Below are positions 8,384-17,152 of a stretch of DNA of 64,000 nucleotides, one piece after another. The notes under the pieces were generated by a model. The model searched no databases. It saw only the letters and a list, made by a program, of their open reading frames with translations, and had not been told where the DNA came from. Every line of letters begins with the position of its first letter. Position 1 is the first letter of the stretch. Made by a program: the position numbers and the translations under genes. Where the stretch lies: assembly GCA_934728065.1 (NCBI GenBank), contig CAKVDW010000009.1:9479-73478 (forward strand). Reading direction: 5' to 3'. Origin of the DNA: an uncultured Campylobacter sp. GTDB taxonomy: Bacteria > Campylobacterota > Campylobacteria > Campylobacterales > Campylobacteraceae.

Positions 8384-9438
8384 ACGCTTTTCCTTTTTGA
8401 TAAAATTATCCAAAAGAAAAACGGCACACCGACAAAAGAAGTAACGATACCCACAGGAAAGAGTGCGCCGGGGATTATGATTTTAGAAAGCACTGAGGCT
8501 ATGGACAAAAAGGCTGCACCGCAAAACATAGCACTTGGCAAAAAAAACCTTTGGTCTTCTCCAACAAGAGTGCGAGCGATATGCGGGGCGACAAGCCCGA
8601 TAAAGCCGATAACGCCGACAAAAGAAATGGCTGTGGCTGTCATTATGGAGACGATAAGCAAAGTGCGAAAGCGCAAGGCGTTTAAATTCACGCCCATACT
8701 TTTTGCCCTTGCCTCGCCAAGCCTTAAAGCCGTGAGTTTCCACGAGTCCTTTAAAAGCAAGGCGATACAAAGTGTGCTTACCGCAAAAATCACGGCTAAA
8801 TTTATCCAATTTGCCTTTTGCAAAGACCCAAAAAGCCAAAACAAAATGAGCTGCGAAATTTCAGGGCTTGATAAAAACTGCACGAGCGAAAGTAGGCTTT
8901 GAAACAAAAACAAAAGCGCAATGCCTACTAGCACAAGTGTGGCTGAGCTAAAACGGCGCATAGCCGCAAAGGAAAAAAGCACCGCTGCACTAAGCATAGT
9001 CATCACAAAAGCCCCAACAGGCACAGCAAAAAGCAAGGGCAAACCAAAGCTCCCAAAGGCTATGACAAGGCTTGCCCCAAAGCCAGCTGCTGCTGCAAGT
9101 CCCAAAGTATAAGGGCTTGCCATAGGATTGTTAAGTAGGGTTTGGATTTCAGCCCCGCCCACGCCCAAAGCACCGCCAACCACTAACGCCATAAGCGCGA
9201 TAGGCAAACGCAAATCAAAAACTATCGCCAAAGTCGTTTCATCGACACTTATGTCGTCAAAAAAAGGGCTTAAAAGTGCGTCTAAAACTTCTCGTGGGGG
9301 CAAAAGCGATGGACCTGTGGCTATGTCAAAAATGAGCGAGACAAAAGCCACAGCCAAAAAGCTGATGATGATAACAAAGCGTTTAAATTCACGCTTTCTG
9401 TGTGCTTTGAGTGCGCTTTGAACTTGCTCGCTCATCAT
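8377..9438 (-). CDS. FecCD-family ABC permease
   Basis: A 353-residue inner-membrane permease of the FecCD/BtuC family, with about nine to ten hydrophobic helices. It has family landmarks such as GGxxLGVGGAEIQTLLNNPMASPYTLG near residue 90 and FIGLVAPHIAR near 280, the segment that contacts the ATPase. Family members import iron-siderophores, haem or vitamin B12. It starts at tandem ATGs with AAGGACAA upstream and lies 12 bases after the binding-protein gene, so the two are co-translated. A single permease gene implies a homodimer. Confidence 0.92.
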   Translation of the reverse strand: MMSEQVQSALKAHRKREFKRFVIIISFLAVAFVSLIFDIATGPSLLPPREVLDALLSPFFDDISVDETTLAIVFDLRLPIALMALVVGGALGVGGAEIQTLLNNPMASPYTLGLAAAAGFGASLVIAFGSFGLPLLFAVPVGAFVMTMLSAAVLFSFAAMRRFSSATLVLVGIALLFLFQSLLSLVQFLSSPEISQLILFWLFGSLQKANWINLAVIFAVSTLCIALLLKDSWKLTALRLGEARAKSMGVNLNALRFRTLLIVSIMTATAISFVGVIGFIGLVAPHIARTLVGEDQRFFLPSAMFCGAAFLSIASVLSKIIIPGALFPVGIVTSFVGVPFFFWIILSKRKSVC

Positions 9439-9449
9439 TTGTCCTTAAT

Positions 9450-10553
9450 TTACTCAGCACGAATGCCAAAAGTGCCTTGTGGGATTATCGGCAGATACTT
9501 TTTGTGAAAATCCACATAGGTTTTAATCGGGTCAATGTCCTCAAACAAGTCAGGATACAAGGCTTTTGCAAGGTATTGTATCATACTTGCATCGGCTAGA
9601 TTGCGTGAAGCGCCCATATAAAGCCCATAAAGGCGGTTTTGTTGAATTGCTGGGAGCGAATTCCACGCTGGGCGTTTTTTGTAAGCTGCTAGTCTTTTTA
9701 AGGCTTCTTTTTTGTCAATTCCTATGCCCATCACCATAGCTTCTTTGCTCTTTTTAAGCTCTGTTTCGCGCCCAGCTATCATTATAACCTCTGGCTTTGA
9801 AACGATGATTTGCTCGGGGTTTATCGGCGCCCATTGCGTTACAAAGGGTGCTGCTATGTTTTCTCCGCCCGCTAAATCAATAAGCGAACCCCACATATCC
9901 TTGCCATAAGTAATGCCCGCTTCATTTGGTCCCTTGTTGCCAAATTCTATGTAAATTTTAGGCTTTTTGCGCTTTGCCTTTGCTATGCGGTTTTGCACTT
10001 CATTTGCTATGCCTTCATACCATTTGGCAAGCTCTGCGGCTTTCTTTTTCTCGCCTGTGATTTCGCCCAACAGTTTGGTTGAAAGCAAGTGCCTTTCAAG
10101 CGTTTCGCGGTTATAATCCAAAATGATTATAGGAATGTTCGCCTCAATGACAGGTTCAAGGTCAAATTCCAAAAGCTGCCACTGCCACGCCGCTAAAATC
10201 AGCAAATCAGGCTTTAAAGCAAGCACCTTTTCTACCGAAAAAGTGCCAACCTCAGCCTCGCCAAAGTCTGCAAGCTTGTTAAGACGAGGCACAGCCTTGC
10301 TATACACCTCCCAGCTTGCGGGTGTCCAGTCCGTCCAAACGGCTTTTGAAAAGCCTACGACATTGTCAAGTGCCTTTACACCGCCAACAGCGATGAAATC
10401 AGTATAGTAAAAGCCCAAAGCTATGCGTTTAGCGGGTAAATTTACCTTAACTTCGCGCCCCAAGACATCTTTGAGAACCTTTACCTCCGCAAAGGCTGAA
10501 TTTGCGATGAATATCCCAAGCAGGATAAAGACTAATTTTGCTAAATTTTTCAT
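9450..10553 (-). CDS. Periplasmic metal-chelate-binding protein
   Basis: A 367-residue solute-binding protein of the FecB/BtuF type (helical backbone cluster A-II). A signal peptide is cleaved after about residue 22 (NSAFA). The N-terminal lobe opens with VLKDVLGREVKVNLPAKRI, typical of the family, and a long helix joins the two lobes. It lacks an obvious lipobox. The ligand cannot be read from sequence. Trp-rich surface stretches (WTDWTPASW, WQWQL) suggest an aromatic or planar chelate rather than a free ion. GGAG precedes the start, and the porin gene lies 15 bases upstream. Confidence 0.85.
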   Translation of the reverse strand: MKNLAKLVFILLGIFIANSAFAEVKVLKDVLGREVKVNLPAKRIALGFYYTDFIAVGGVKALDNVVGFSKAVWTDWTPASWEVYSKAVPRLNKLADFGEAEVGTFSVEKVLALKPDLLILAAWQWQLLEFDLEPVIEANIPIIILDYNRETLERHLLSTKLLGEITGEKKKAAELAKWYEGIANEVQNRIAKAKRKKPKIYIEFGNKGPNEAGITYGKDMWGSLIDLAGGENIAAPFVTQWAPINPEQIIVSKPEVIMIAGRETELKKSKEAMVMGIGIDKKEALKRLAAYKKRPAWNSLPAIQQNRLYGLYMGASRNLADASMIQYLAKALYPDLFEDIDPIKTYVDFHKKYLPIIPQGTFGIRAE

Positions 10554-10568
10554 TTTTTCTCCTTTAAG

Positions 10569-11879
10569 TTAGAAATTATAAACCATTTGCACTCGAGTGG
10601 TGTTTTTACTACCATCAAAGCCATCACTATCATTAACATTTAAATGAGAGTAAAAAGCTGTGAAATTTAGCTTTTTTGACACTTTATAACCAAGCCTACC
10701 GACAAGTTCAAGTTTTTTACCAGCTCTTAAATCATAAGTTTGATTTCGCGTAACTTTTGTATCCGCATACACTACATCCCCACCTACGCGAATGCCAAAA
10801 AAAGAGTAGCCCAAAGTGGCATAACCTATGGTATTTTGCCCTTTTGAGCCTGTTAGATGCGAGCCGTCTGTATAAATCATCTCCTGTCCGCCTATGGTGC
10901 TTATGTCTCCTGTGTCTTCAATCACCGTAAGCGTGAATTTATCTTTCTTTCCATAATACGCACCGCCCAAACTCATATCAAAACCATATACCATAAATGA
11001 AGCTTTAAGCCCTACAAAATTACCGTTATCGCCGTTTATAGTGCGTTTAAAATCGCCTTGTAAAGTGTTGCCAAGATAATTTGCCATAAGCGCAAATTTA
11101 GTATTATCGTTAAATTTAAGGCTATACGCCAAATCAAGCGCGTATAAACTCAAGCTTTTATCTATAATACCAAACCAAAGATTTGTTTTTAGCCCCATAC
11201 TGCTGAAATTTCCAAGCAAAGCCCCGCCGTAAAGATTATAATCATACAAAGGCAAATTTGCATACGAGCTGTTTGCGACGCCATTTGCACCCATTACATA
11301 GCCAAGGTCGCCACCCTGTCCGCCTTGCTCATCACTGTTGTAAGAATCGAACGCAAAAGCTTGAAAATTCAAGCCTTGCGTAAGGGCAAAGTTAAATTTC
11401 GCGCCAACGCCAACTAATCCATCGTAATAATTTTCCGTCCAAATAGAATTAATTTGTTGCTTACCACCAATGAAATTAATGCCAAAATTTTGATTGTCGT
11501 ATTCAAAATAACTTTGACGCAAAACCAAAGGTAATTTGGTATTTGCCGAACGCCCACTGTATCCATCCTCTTTCGTAGGTCCGTAGCGCACTTGCAAAAA
11601 GGCTTTGAAATTATCATCTATGGCGACTTTTGTGCCAAAATTCGCAAGCCATCTATGGTCTTGCTTGCTAGCTATCAATCCTCTACTATCCGCAAAGCCC
11701 GTTTTATCTCTGCTGATAAAGCCTGTGTCATAACGATACCTTATAACACCCGAAAAATCCACGCCTTTGATGTATTCTTCAAGTGGTGTAGCGTTGAGTG
11801 AAAGTGGCATTGTGGTAAGCAAAAATGAAATGCCCCCCCCCATATTAAACGATTTATTGTTGCCATTGTGTTTCCTCAT
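10569..11879 (-). CDS. MOMP-family outer-membrane porin, frame depends on a G9 tract
   Basis: A beta-barrel porin of the Campylobacter major-outer-membrane-protein family (PF05538): alternating hydrophobic strands, GVDFSGVIRYRYDTG after the signal peptide, and a terminal Phe (MVYNF). The ATG at 11879 gives 436 residues but has a poor ribosome binding site. A better start is the ATG at 11866-11864, with AGGAAACAC just upstream, but it is in another frame. It reaches the porin frame only if the G9 tract at 11833-11841 becomes G10, which would also give a better signal peptide (MATINRLIWGGG..., ending SLNA). The gene heads an operon with the ABC importer, so it is probably the outer-membrane entry for the same substrate. 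Confidence 0.85.
   Translation of the reverse strand: MRKHNGNNKSFNMGGGISFLLTTMPLSLNATPLEEYIKGVDFSGVIRYRYDTGFISRDKTGFADSRGLIASKQDHRWLANFGTKVAIDDNFKAFLQVRYGPTKEDGYSGRSANTKLPLVLRQSYFEYDNQNFGINFIGGKQQINSIWTENYYDGLVGVGAKFNFALTQGLNFQAFAFDSYNSDEQGGQGGDLGYVMGANGVANSSYANLPLYDYNLYGGALLGNFSSMGLKTNLWFGIIDKSLSLYALDLAYSLKFNDNTKFALMANYLGNTLQGDFKRTINGDNGNFVGLKASFMVYGFDMSLGGAYYGKKDKFTLTVIEDTGDISTIGGQEMIYTDGSHLTGSKGQNTIGYATLGYSFFGIRVGGDVVYADTKVTRNQTYDLRAGKKLELVGRLGYKVSKKLNFTAFYSHLNVNDSDGFDGSKNTTRVQMVYNF
11833..11841. repeat. Poly-G/C tract (9) in the porin signal-peptide codons
   Basis: Nine consecutive C on the plus strand (G on the coding strand), 13-15 codons into the porin frame. Tracts of 8 or more G/C are the standard slippage-prone switches of Campylobacter surface-protein genes. 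Confidence 0.9.
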
Positions 11880-12092
11880 AAATTTCAAAAAAAACAATGT
11901 GAAAGTATAGCAAATAAAACTTAAATTAGTATTAAATATCAAAAAGTTATAAAAAAAAATTTTTATCAAAATTAAGACAAATCCCATAAAATAAACTTTA
12001 AATAAGTATTTTGAGCTGAATTTTTGTCAAAAATTTTGCATTTATTTTGAGAACTCTTTTAAATTTTAAAGAATTTTTAGCAAGAAATAAAT

Positions 12093-12107
12093 TTTATCAA
12101 TGATAAA
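12093..12107. promoter_or_regulatory. Perfect 7-1-7 dyad upstream of the porin operon
   Basis: TTTATCA-A-TGATAAA is a perfect palindrome. It resembles half of a Fur/PerR-type operator (GATAAT-N-ATTATC arms) and is followed by TATTATAAAA. It lies about 215 bases upstream of the porin start. Metal-responsive control is plausible for this operon but is inference. Confidence 0.4.
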
Positions 12108-12196
12108 TATTATAAAATTTGTGCTGTTTTTGTGTGGATTAAAAAGCGATTTTTTGCAAATATAAAAATCCTTTAAATTCGCTTAATATACTTATA

Positions 12197-12269
12197 TTTT
12201 GCAAGGTGATGAGCTTCATCGCCAGCATACTATCAAGCCCACCGCTAAAAAGTGCTAAGTGCTTTCAAA
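12197..12269 (-). pseudogene. Truncated, frameshifted copy of the PP-loop gene 5' end
   Basis: Bases 12197-12257 are identical to 6018-6078 over 61 positions. After one inserted A, 12259-12269 again equals 6079-6089. It covers codons 1-24 of the PP-loop gene, including its TTG start, with an AAAGGATAAA site in front. The insertion creates a stop at codon 8. Because it lies in the same orientation as the full gene on the other side of the porin-to-ATP-grasp operon, it looks like a scar of that operon's insertion. Confidence 0.85.
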
Positions 12270-12319
12270 ATTTATCCTTTTGTTTTTGGCATTATAGCCT
12301 AAATTAAGCAGCCATTTTG

Positions 12320-12359
12320 TTTGAGCTATTTTGAGAATTTAAATCAAAAATAGCTCAAA
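12320..12359. terminator. Hairpin just after lutC
   Basis: TTTGAGCTATTTT and AAAATAGCTCAAA form a perfect 13-bp stem around a 14-base loop, 5 bases beyond the lutC stop codon. There is no long U-run on the lutC strand, so termination may be partial. Confidence 0.5.
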
Positions 12360-12363
12360 AAAT

Positions 12364-13023
12364 TTAATATAAAATCAAATGAACCTTTTGTGAGCCGTGC
12401 ACACCAAAAACGGTAATAAGCTCAATGTCGGCTGTGCGCGATGGTCCTGCGATAAATAAAATGTTGTTAGGCAAGTTAGGATTTTCTTTTTTAACCAAAT
12501 TTAAAGCTTGGCTCATACTTTTAACCACATCTTCTTTTTTTAGCAGGATAATGCAAAGCGTGGGCGCAAGAGATAGCATTCTTGGCTGTTCTTTAGAGCT
12601 TAAAACGCAAACTACACCGTGCGAACTTACTCCACAACGAGCATTGATAATAGAAAATTCGCTATGAAAAACCTTTTGCCTTAAATTTTCAATTTGCTCA
12701 TTAAAGCAAATCTTCTCGCTGGCGTTGATTTTACTCAAATCAAGCCCTAAATTTGACGGATAAATCAGCTTTTCGTAGCCATAACCTGCCACAATCTCAT
12801 TAATTTTAGCCTCCAAATTCGCCTTATCACTTTCCTCAACGATGAATTTGTTGTCCGTCATCTTTTGTTTCATTTCCTCAATGGCATTTGCAGAACTTTT
12901 AATATGCACAGCTGGGTCAGTGCTTGGTTTATAAATAAAATTTTCTCCCTTAAAACCTTGCTTAAGTCCTGCAAATATCGCTTCTTTGCTGCGATTTGAA
13001 ATTTCAGCTCTACTCTCACTCAT
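12364..13023 (-). CDS. lutC: LutC-type LUD-domain protein, L-lactate oxidation
   Basis: A 219-residue member of the LUD domain family. It forms the three-subunit, FAD-independent L-lactate dehydrogenase with LutA and LutB. The C-terminal half carries the GPSRTADIELITVFGVHG segment that marks LutC/YkgG proteins. The open frame runs to 13095, but the ATG at 13023 overlaps the end of lutB by 8 bases and has GGGG upstream, the usual translational coupling. It matches the third gene of the C. jejuni Cj0073c-Cj0075c lactate operon. Confidence 0.93.
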   Translation of the reverse strand: MSESRAEISNRSKEAIFAGLKQGFKGENFIYKPSTDPAVHIKSSANAIEEMKQKMTDNKFIVEESDKANLEAKINEIVAGYGYEKLIYPSNLGLDLSKINASEKICFNEQIENLRQKVFHSEFSIINARCGVSSHGVVCVLSSKEQPRMLSLAPTLCIILLKKEDVVKSMSQALNLVKKENPNLPNNILFIAGPSRTADIELITVFGVHGSQKVHLILY

Positions 13024-14455
13024 AACGCACCCCTTCAATTTTTTGCACCTCTTTGTGTAAATCAAGCTTGATTTGCGGCAAATCCTTATAAGCACTCCAT
13101 TTTTTTACCACAGGTAAAACGCCTTTTAAGCTCTGCAAAACGCCATTAAAGCGGTGAGCCTTTGAGATAGCAAATCTCCACAAATCCCCACTTGTTGCCA
13201 TTTTTTGAAATTGCTTAAAAATAAAAGCCTCAGTTGCGCTGTGGTGGAGCTTGTTTGAGTTAAGTGGTAAATCCTCCCCTTGCCCAACTTTATTTCCTCT
13301 TAAAGTGCGGATTAAATCAGCTAGCGGAATTTCCACAGGACACACCTCGCTACAACGCCCACAAAGCGAACAAAAGCTCAAAATATCACCCGCTTCATCA
13401 ATGCCAAAGAGATTTGGGCTAATCACCTCGCCTATGGGACCAGGATATACAGCTTGATAAGCGTGTCCGCCGATTTTATCATATACAGGGCAAAAATTCA
13501 TACAAGTGCCACATCTTATACAACGCAAAGCTTCATAATAATTTTTACTTGCTAGCATATCGCTTCTGTGGTGATTAAATAGCACTATATGCACTTCTTT
13601 TGGTCCATCAAGCTCGTCCTTGCGCGGTCCTGTGATGATATTGTTGTAGGTTGGGATAAACTGCCCTGTGGCACTTGGTGTAAGTAAGCACACCATAGTT
13701 GCAGCATCTTCAAAGCTTTCAAGAACTTTTTCTATGCCACAAATAATGACATGAATGTCTGGAGCTGTGGTGCACATTCTGCCATTGCCCTCATTTTCGA
13801 TAAGCCAAACCGCTCCCTCGCGAGACATAGCAAAGTTTGCACCACTTAAACCCATTTGAAGTCCTTCAAATTGATTTCGCAAATGCACTCTTGCTATGGC
13901 GTTAAGCTTTTCAGGCTCGCTTTCAAGGGGAGCATTGAGCTTGTCTTTGAAAATTTCGCCGATTTCATAGCGATTTTTGTGTATAGCAGGCACGACTATA
14001 TGCACGGGCGCTTCGTGGTTAAGCTGTATGATAAGCTCGCCCAAATCCGTTTCAATGGCTTGCAAACCCTTGCCTTCTAGGTAGTGATTAAGCCCTACTT
14101 CCTCGCTAGCCATTGATTTGCCTTTGAGTATCTTGCTGATATTTTTTTCAAGCATTAGCTGGTAAATAATCTCACAAGCATCGGTGTCGCTATCAGCCCA
14201 ATGCACCTGCATTCCGTTTTTAGTAGCGTTTTTTTCAAATTCTAACAAACGCTCTGGTAAATTCATTAAGGCATTGTTTTTAGCTTGTTTTGCCTTAGCT
14301 CTTAAACCTTGCCAATCCTCGAATTTACTCTCAATAACCTTGCCACGGTTGTTTTGTAAAGTGTGCATAGCCGATGAAACATTTTCGCGCATTTGCGTGT
14401 CGGCTAATTTTTGATGAACGATTTTTTCGTGTGGAATTTTATGTGTGTTACTCAT
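13016..14455 (-). CDS. lutB: LutB-type iron-sulfur protein, L-lactate oxidation
   Basis: A 479-residue cytoplasmic subunit combining an N-terminal LUD domain with two [4Fe-4S] motifs near residues 305-375 (CIRCGTCMNFCP and CSLCGRCSEVCP). It passes electrons from lactate oxidation between LutC and LutA and on to the quinone pool. Its start overlaps the lutA stop by 4 bases, and its end overlaps lutC. Full length for the family, with all eight cluster cysteines present. Confidence 0.95.
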   Translation of the reverse strand: MSNTHKIPHEKIVHQKLADTQMRENVSSAMHTLQNNRGKVIESKFEDWQGLRAKAKQAKNNALMNLPERLLEFEKNATKNGMQVHWADSDTDACEIIYQLMLEKNISKILKGKSMASEEVGLNHYLEGKGLQAIETDLGELIIQLNHEAPVHIVVPAIHKNRYEIGEIFKDKLNAPLESEPEKLNAIARVHLRNQFEGLQMGLSGANFAMSREGAVWLIENEGNGRMCTTAPDIHVIICGIEKVLESFEDAATMVCLLTPSATGQFIPTYNNIITGPRKDELDGPKEVHIVLFNHHRSDMLASKNYYEALRCIRCGTCMNFCPVYDKIGGHAYQAVYPGPIGEVISPNLFGIDEAGDILSFCSLCGRCSEVCPVEIPLADLIRTLRGNKVGQGEDLPLNSNKLHHSATEAFIFKQFQKMATSGDLWRFAISKAHRFNGVLQSLKGVLPVVKKWSAYKDLPQIKLDLHKEVQKIEGVRYE

Positions 14456-15192
14456 AAACTCGCTCCTTCTAGGCGTTTAAGCAAGAAGTCATACAAATGG
14501 ATTCCCTTTATATCAAGCCCCATTCTACTCATAGTGCCGTTTATGTTAAGCAAACAGCCGCCATCGCCACTGATGACATATTTTGCTCCGCTATTTTGTA
14601 TATCTTTGACCTTTTCTCTTGCCATAGCGTTTGAAATTTCAGGCTCTTTTACCGAAAAAGTCCCACCAAAGCCACAGCACTCTTCTTCGTGCGTAAGCTC
14701 TACTAGCTCGACATTTTTGAGCCTTTTGAGTAAATTTTTGCTCGCCTCAACGCTTTTTTGCACGCGTAAAGCGTGGCAGTTGCTGTGCCAAGTGATTTTA
14801 ATGGGTTCGCCTCTATCCTCATAACTCACATTTAGAGTTTTGTCAAGGTATTGTGAAAGTTCTATGACGCGTGAGCTGAATTTTGCCACCTTGTCATAAT
14901 TTTTATCGTCCTTAAAAAGCTCCAAATAATCGTGGCTCATCATACCCGCACACGAGCCGCTAGGCACGATGATAGGATAATCCTCATCAAAAAGCTCGGT
15001 ATTATACAAAGCTACTGCCTTGCTTTCGTTAAAATAACCTGAATTAAAAGAAGGTTGCGCACAACAGGTTTGGTTTTTTTTGAAAATCACCTCAACGCCT
15101 TCTTTACGCAAGAGTTTTATGCCATTTAGCACCATTTCTTGCATAGCAGCAGAGCCTAAACAGGTAGCGTAAAAATAAACAGTTTTTTGCAT
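14452..15192 (-). CDS. lutA: LutA-type CCG-domain protein, L-lactate oxidation
   Basis: A 246-residue protein with two cysteine-rich CCG domains: NQTCCAQPSF near residue 43 and EECCGFGGTF near 190. These bind non-cubane or [4Fe-4S] clusters in heterodisulfide-reductase-like subunits. AAAGGAGAAAAA precedes the ATG at 15192, so the longer frame to 15252 is rejected. First gene of lutABC, downstream of and codirectional with lctP, giving a transport-plus-oxidation unit for L-lactate. Confidence 0.94.
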   Translation of the reverse strand: MQKTVYFYATCLGSAAMQEMVLNGIKLLRKEGVEVIFKKNQTCCAQPSFNSGYFNESKAVALYNTELFDEDYPIIVPSGSCAGMMSHDYLELFKDDKNYDKVAKFSSRVIELSQYLDKTLNVSYEDRGEPIKITWHSNCHALRVQKSVEASKNLLKRLKNVELVELTHEEECCGFGGTFSVKEPEISNAMAREKVKDIQNSGAKYVISGDGGCLLNINGTMSRMGLDIKGIHLYDFLLKRLEGASL

Positions 15193-15490
15193 TTTTTCTC
15201 CTTTTTGGCGGCTTGTCTTTGAGCGAATTTTGCTTCGGCTAACGCCTCGCAACCCGTTGGGTCGCGGGAGCTTGAAAAAAGCTCAAATCACGCACGCACA
15301 AGTGCGCTCATTTCGCTTTTTTCTACGCAACCCACGAACTTCATCTCAAAATTCTGCGCCTTTGTCCTCTTTCGTTAAAAAACATTTCGTCATTGCAAGA
15401 ATTTGTCATAAGCAAATTCGTGGCAATTCATAATAAATTTCACGCTCTCACCGTGAATTCACCTCAAAACCCCGAAAAATTCGGGGTAAA
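15193..15490. other. lutA-lctP intergenic region
   Basis: About 300 bases with no gene. It holds the lctP terminator (15470-15486) and degenerate GTCATTGCAAG...GTGGCAATTC repeat sequence around 15383-15427, including the dyad GAATTTG-N7-CAAATTC at 15399-15419. A promoter for lutA must lie here but is not obvious. Confidence 0.5.
15470..15486 (-). terminator. Rho-independent terminator of lctP
   Basis: On the minus strand CCCCGAA-TTT-TTCGGGG followed by TTTT, starting 5 bases after the lctP stop codon. It suggests that lutA is transcribed from its own promoter or by read-through. Confidence 0.8.
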
Positions 15491-17152
15491 TCATTTCGCC
15501 AAAGGCACTATGTCAGGGATAATGCCTGTGAGGAAAAAGGCTATAATAAGCGTCCAAATGCCTAAAAGCAGGATAAATCCTATGGAATACTTAATTGTAA
15601 ATCTAAATAACTCAGATTCCTTACCTACAAGTCCAACAGCAGCGCAAGCTATGGCAATGCTTTGCGGGCTTATCATCTTACCAACAACGCCACCAACTGA
15701 ATTTGCAGCCAAGAATAAGGTTTCTTTTATACCCAAAGCATTTGCTGTTACTTGTTGTAAAGGACCAAAAAGCAAGTTCGCGCTTGTGTCTGAGCCTGTT
15801 AGGAAAACGCCTATCCAGCCTATGACTGGGCTAAAGAAAGCAAAGGCGTTGCCTGTGGTTGAAAAGGCTGTGCCAAGTGTGCCGCTCATACCAGAATTTT
15901 TGGCGATAAAAGCAAACGCCACAACCAAGCCGATAGTAATGCAAGGAATTGCCATTTCTTTGAGCGTATCACCAAGCGCTTCTTCTACTATATCGGATTT
16001 AATACGCAAGAAAAGTATGGTGAGTATGGCTGCGATTAAAATAGCTGTTCCACCTTGAAAGGCGATTAAATTTATCGGCAAGTTAAAGCTTACAGGTTTG
16101 CCACCTGTATCAACAATAGCTCCTATAATATTATTAAAGCTAAGTGTTACTTGAGTATAATCAAAGGCTGCTCCTTTGCCAAAAAACGCCTTAAACCAAG
16201 GTTGAGTCCAAATGACAATGCAAGCAATCAACAAAATAAAAGGCAACCACGCTTTAAGCACCGCGCCAAGCGACAGCTGCGAGTGGTTTGTAAAGTCCTT
16301 GACATCATCAAGGCGAAATATATTTTTAACCTTCCAAAATTTCAAAAAGATTGTGGTGCAAGCAAGAGAAACCACAGCTGAAACAATGTCAGGAAGTTCT
16401 GCGCCAAGATAGTTTGAGCTTAAAAACTGCGTTGCAGTAAAGCTTACAGCAGTAACCAAAATGGCTGGGAAAGTCTCTTTCACGCCCTTAATGCCGTCCA
16501 TCAAAAAGACGATGAAAAAAGGCACTGTTAAGCTCAAAGGCACAAGCATTCGTCCAACCATAGCTGAAACAGCGTGTTGTTCTACTCCAACCAAATTTGA
16601 CATAGCAATAATAGGAATTCCAACCGCTCCAAAAGCCACAGGTGCGGTATTTGCGATGAGACAAAGTCCAGCAGCATAAAGTGGTTTTAAACCTAAACCA
16701 ACAAGCAAGGCGGCTGTGATTGCCACAGGTCCGCCAAAGCCAATCGCACCTTCTAAAAACGAGCCAAAGCAAAAGCCGATTAAAATGACTTGAATTCTAT
16801 GGTCTGGCGTGATGCTCATAACGCTTTCTTTGATAACCTCAAAACTGCCTGATTTTACAGAAAGCTTATATAAGAAAATCGCCGCGATGATAATCCACGC
16901 AATAGGCCACATACCTTGCGCAAAACCTTGCACAAAACTCGCTCCAATGAGCGAAAAGGGCATATTATAAGCAAACATTGCCACTACTGTGGCTACTATA
17001 ACTGTGATAAAACCTGCTATATAACCTTTCATCTTAAAAGCAAGCAAACAAAGTAAAAAGCACAAAATCGGCAAAAAAGCCACTATTGCACTTAACCAAA
17101 TATTACCAAGTGGGTCATAAATAACTTGATAAGGTGTTTGTGTGAAATCCAT
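15491..17152 (-). CDS. lctP: L-lactate permease
   Basis: A 553-residue inner-membrane carrier of the LctP family that imports L-lactate with protons. There are 12 or more hydrophobic helices. The conserved GFCFGSFLEGAIGFGGPVAITA stretch (about residues 125-146) and WIGVFLTGSDTSANLLFG (about 445) are family hallmarks. Normal length. A GGAG site precedes the ATG. It is followed by a terminator and then lutABC, so import and oxidation of lactate are encoded together, as in C. jejuni. Confidence 0.95.
   Translation of the reverse strand: MDFTQTPYQVIYDPLGNIWLSAIVAFLPILCFLLCLLAFKMKGYIAGFITVIVATVVAMFAYNMPFSLIGASFVQGFAQGMWPIAWIIIAAIFLYKLSVKSGSFEVIKESVMSITPDHRIQVILIGFCFGSFLEGAIGFGGPVAITAALLVGLGLKPLYAAGLCLIANTAPVAFGAVGIPIIAMSNLVGVEQHAVSAMVGRMLVPLSLTVPFFIVFLMDGIKGVKETFPAILVTAVSFTATQFLSSNYLGAELPDIVSAVVSLACTTIFLKFWKVKNIFRLDDVKDFTNHSQLSLGAVLKAWLPFILLIACIVIWTQPWFKAFFGKGAAFDYTQVTLSFNNIIGAIVDTGGKPVSFNLPINLIAFQGGTAILIAAILTILFLRIKSDIVEEALGDTLKEMAIPCITIGLVVAFAFIAKNSGMSGTLGTAFSTTGNAFAFFSPVIGWIGVFLTGSDTSANLLFGPLQQVTANALGIKETLFLAANSVGGVVGKMISPQSIAIACAAVGLVGKESELFRFTIKYSIGFILLLGIWTLIIAFFLTGIIPDIVPLAK

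Larger units (their letters stand above)
11880..12363. other. Intergenic region between lutC and the porin operon
   Basis: Contains the porin promoter region (very AT-rich), a perfect dyad at 12093-12107, the truncated copy of the PP-loop gene 5' end at 12197-12269, and the lut-operon hairpin at 12320-12359. Nothing else is recognisable. Confidence 0.6.

Noticed and set aside
12197..12269. A second functional PP-loop gene
   Set aside because: Only 24 codons are present, and a one-base insertion creates a stop at codon 8, so it is a remnant.
15193..15490. tRNA or structured RNA in the lutA-lctP gap
   Set aside because: The GC-rich piece CAACCCGTTGGGTCGCGGG does not complete a cloverleaf and has no TTCRANNC loop.
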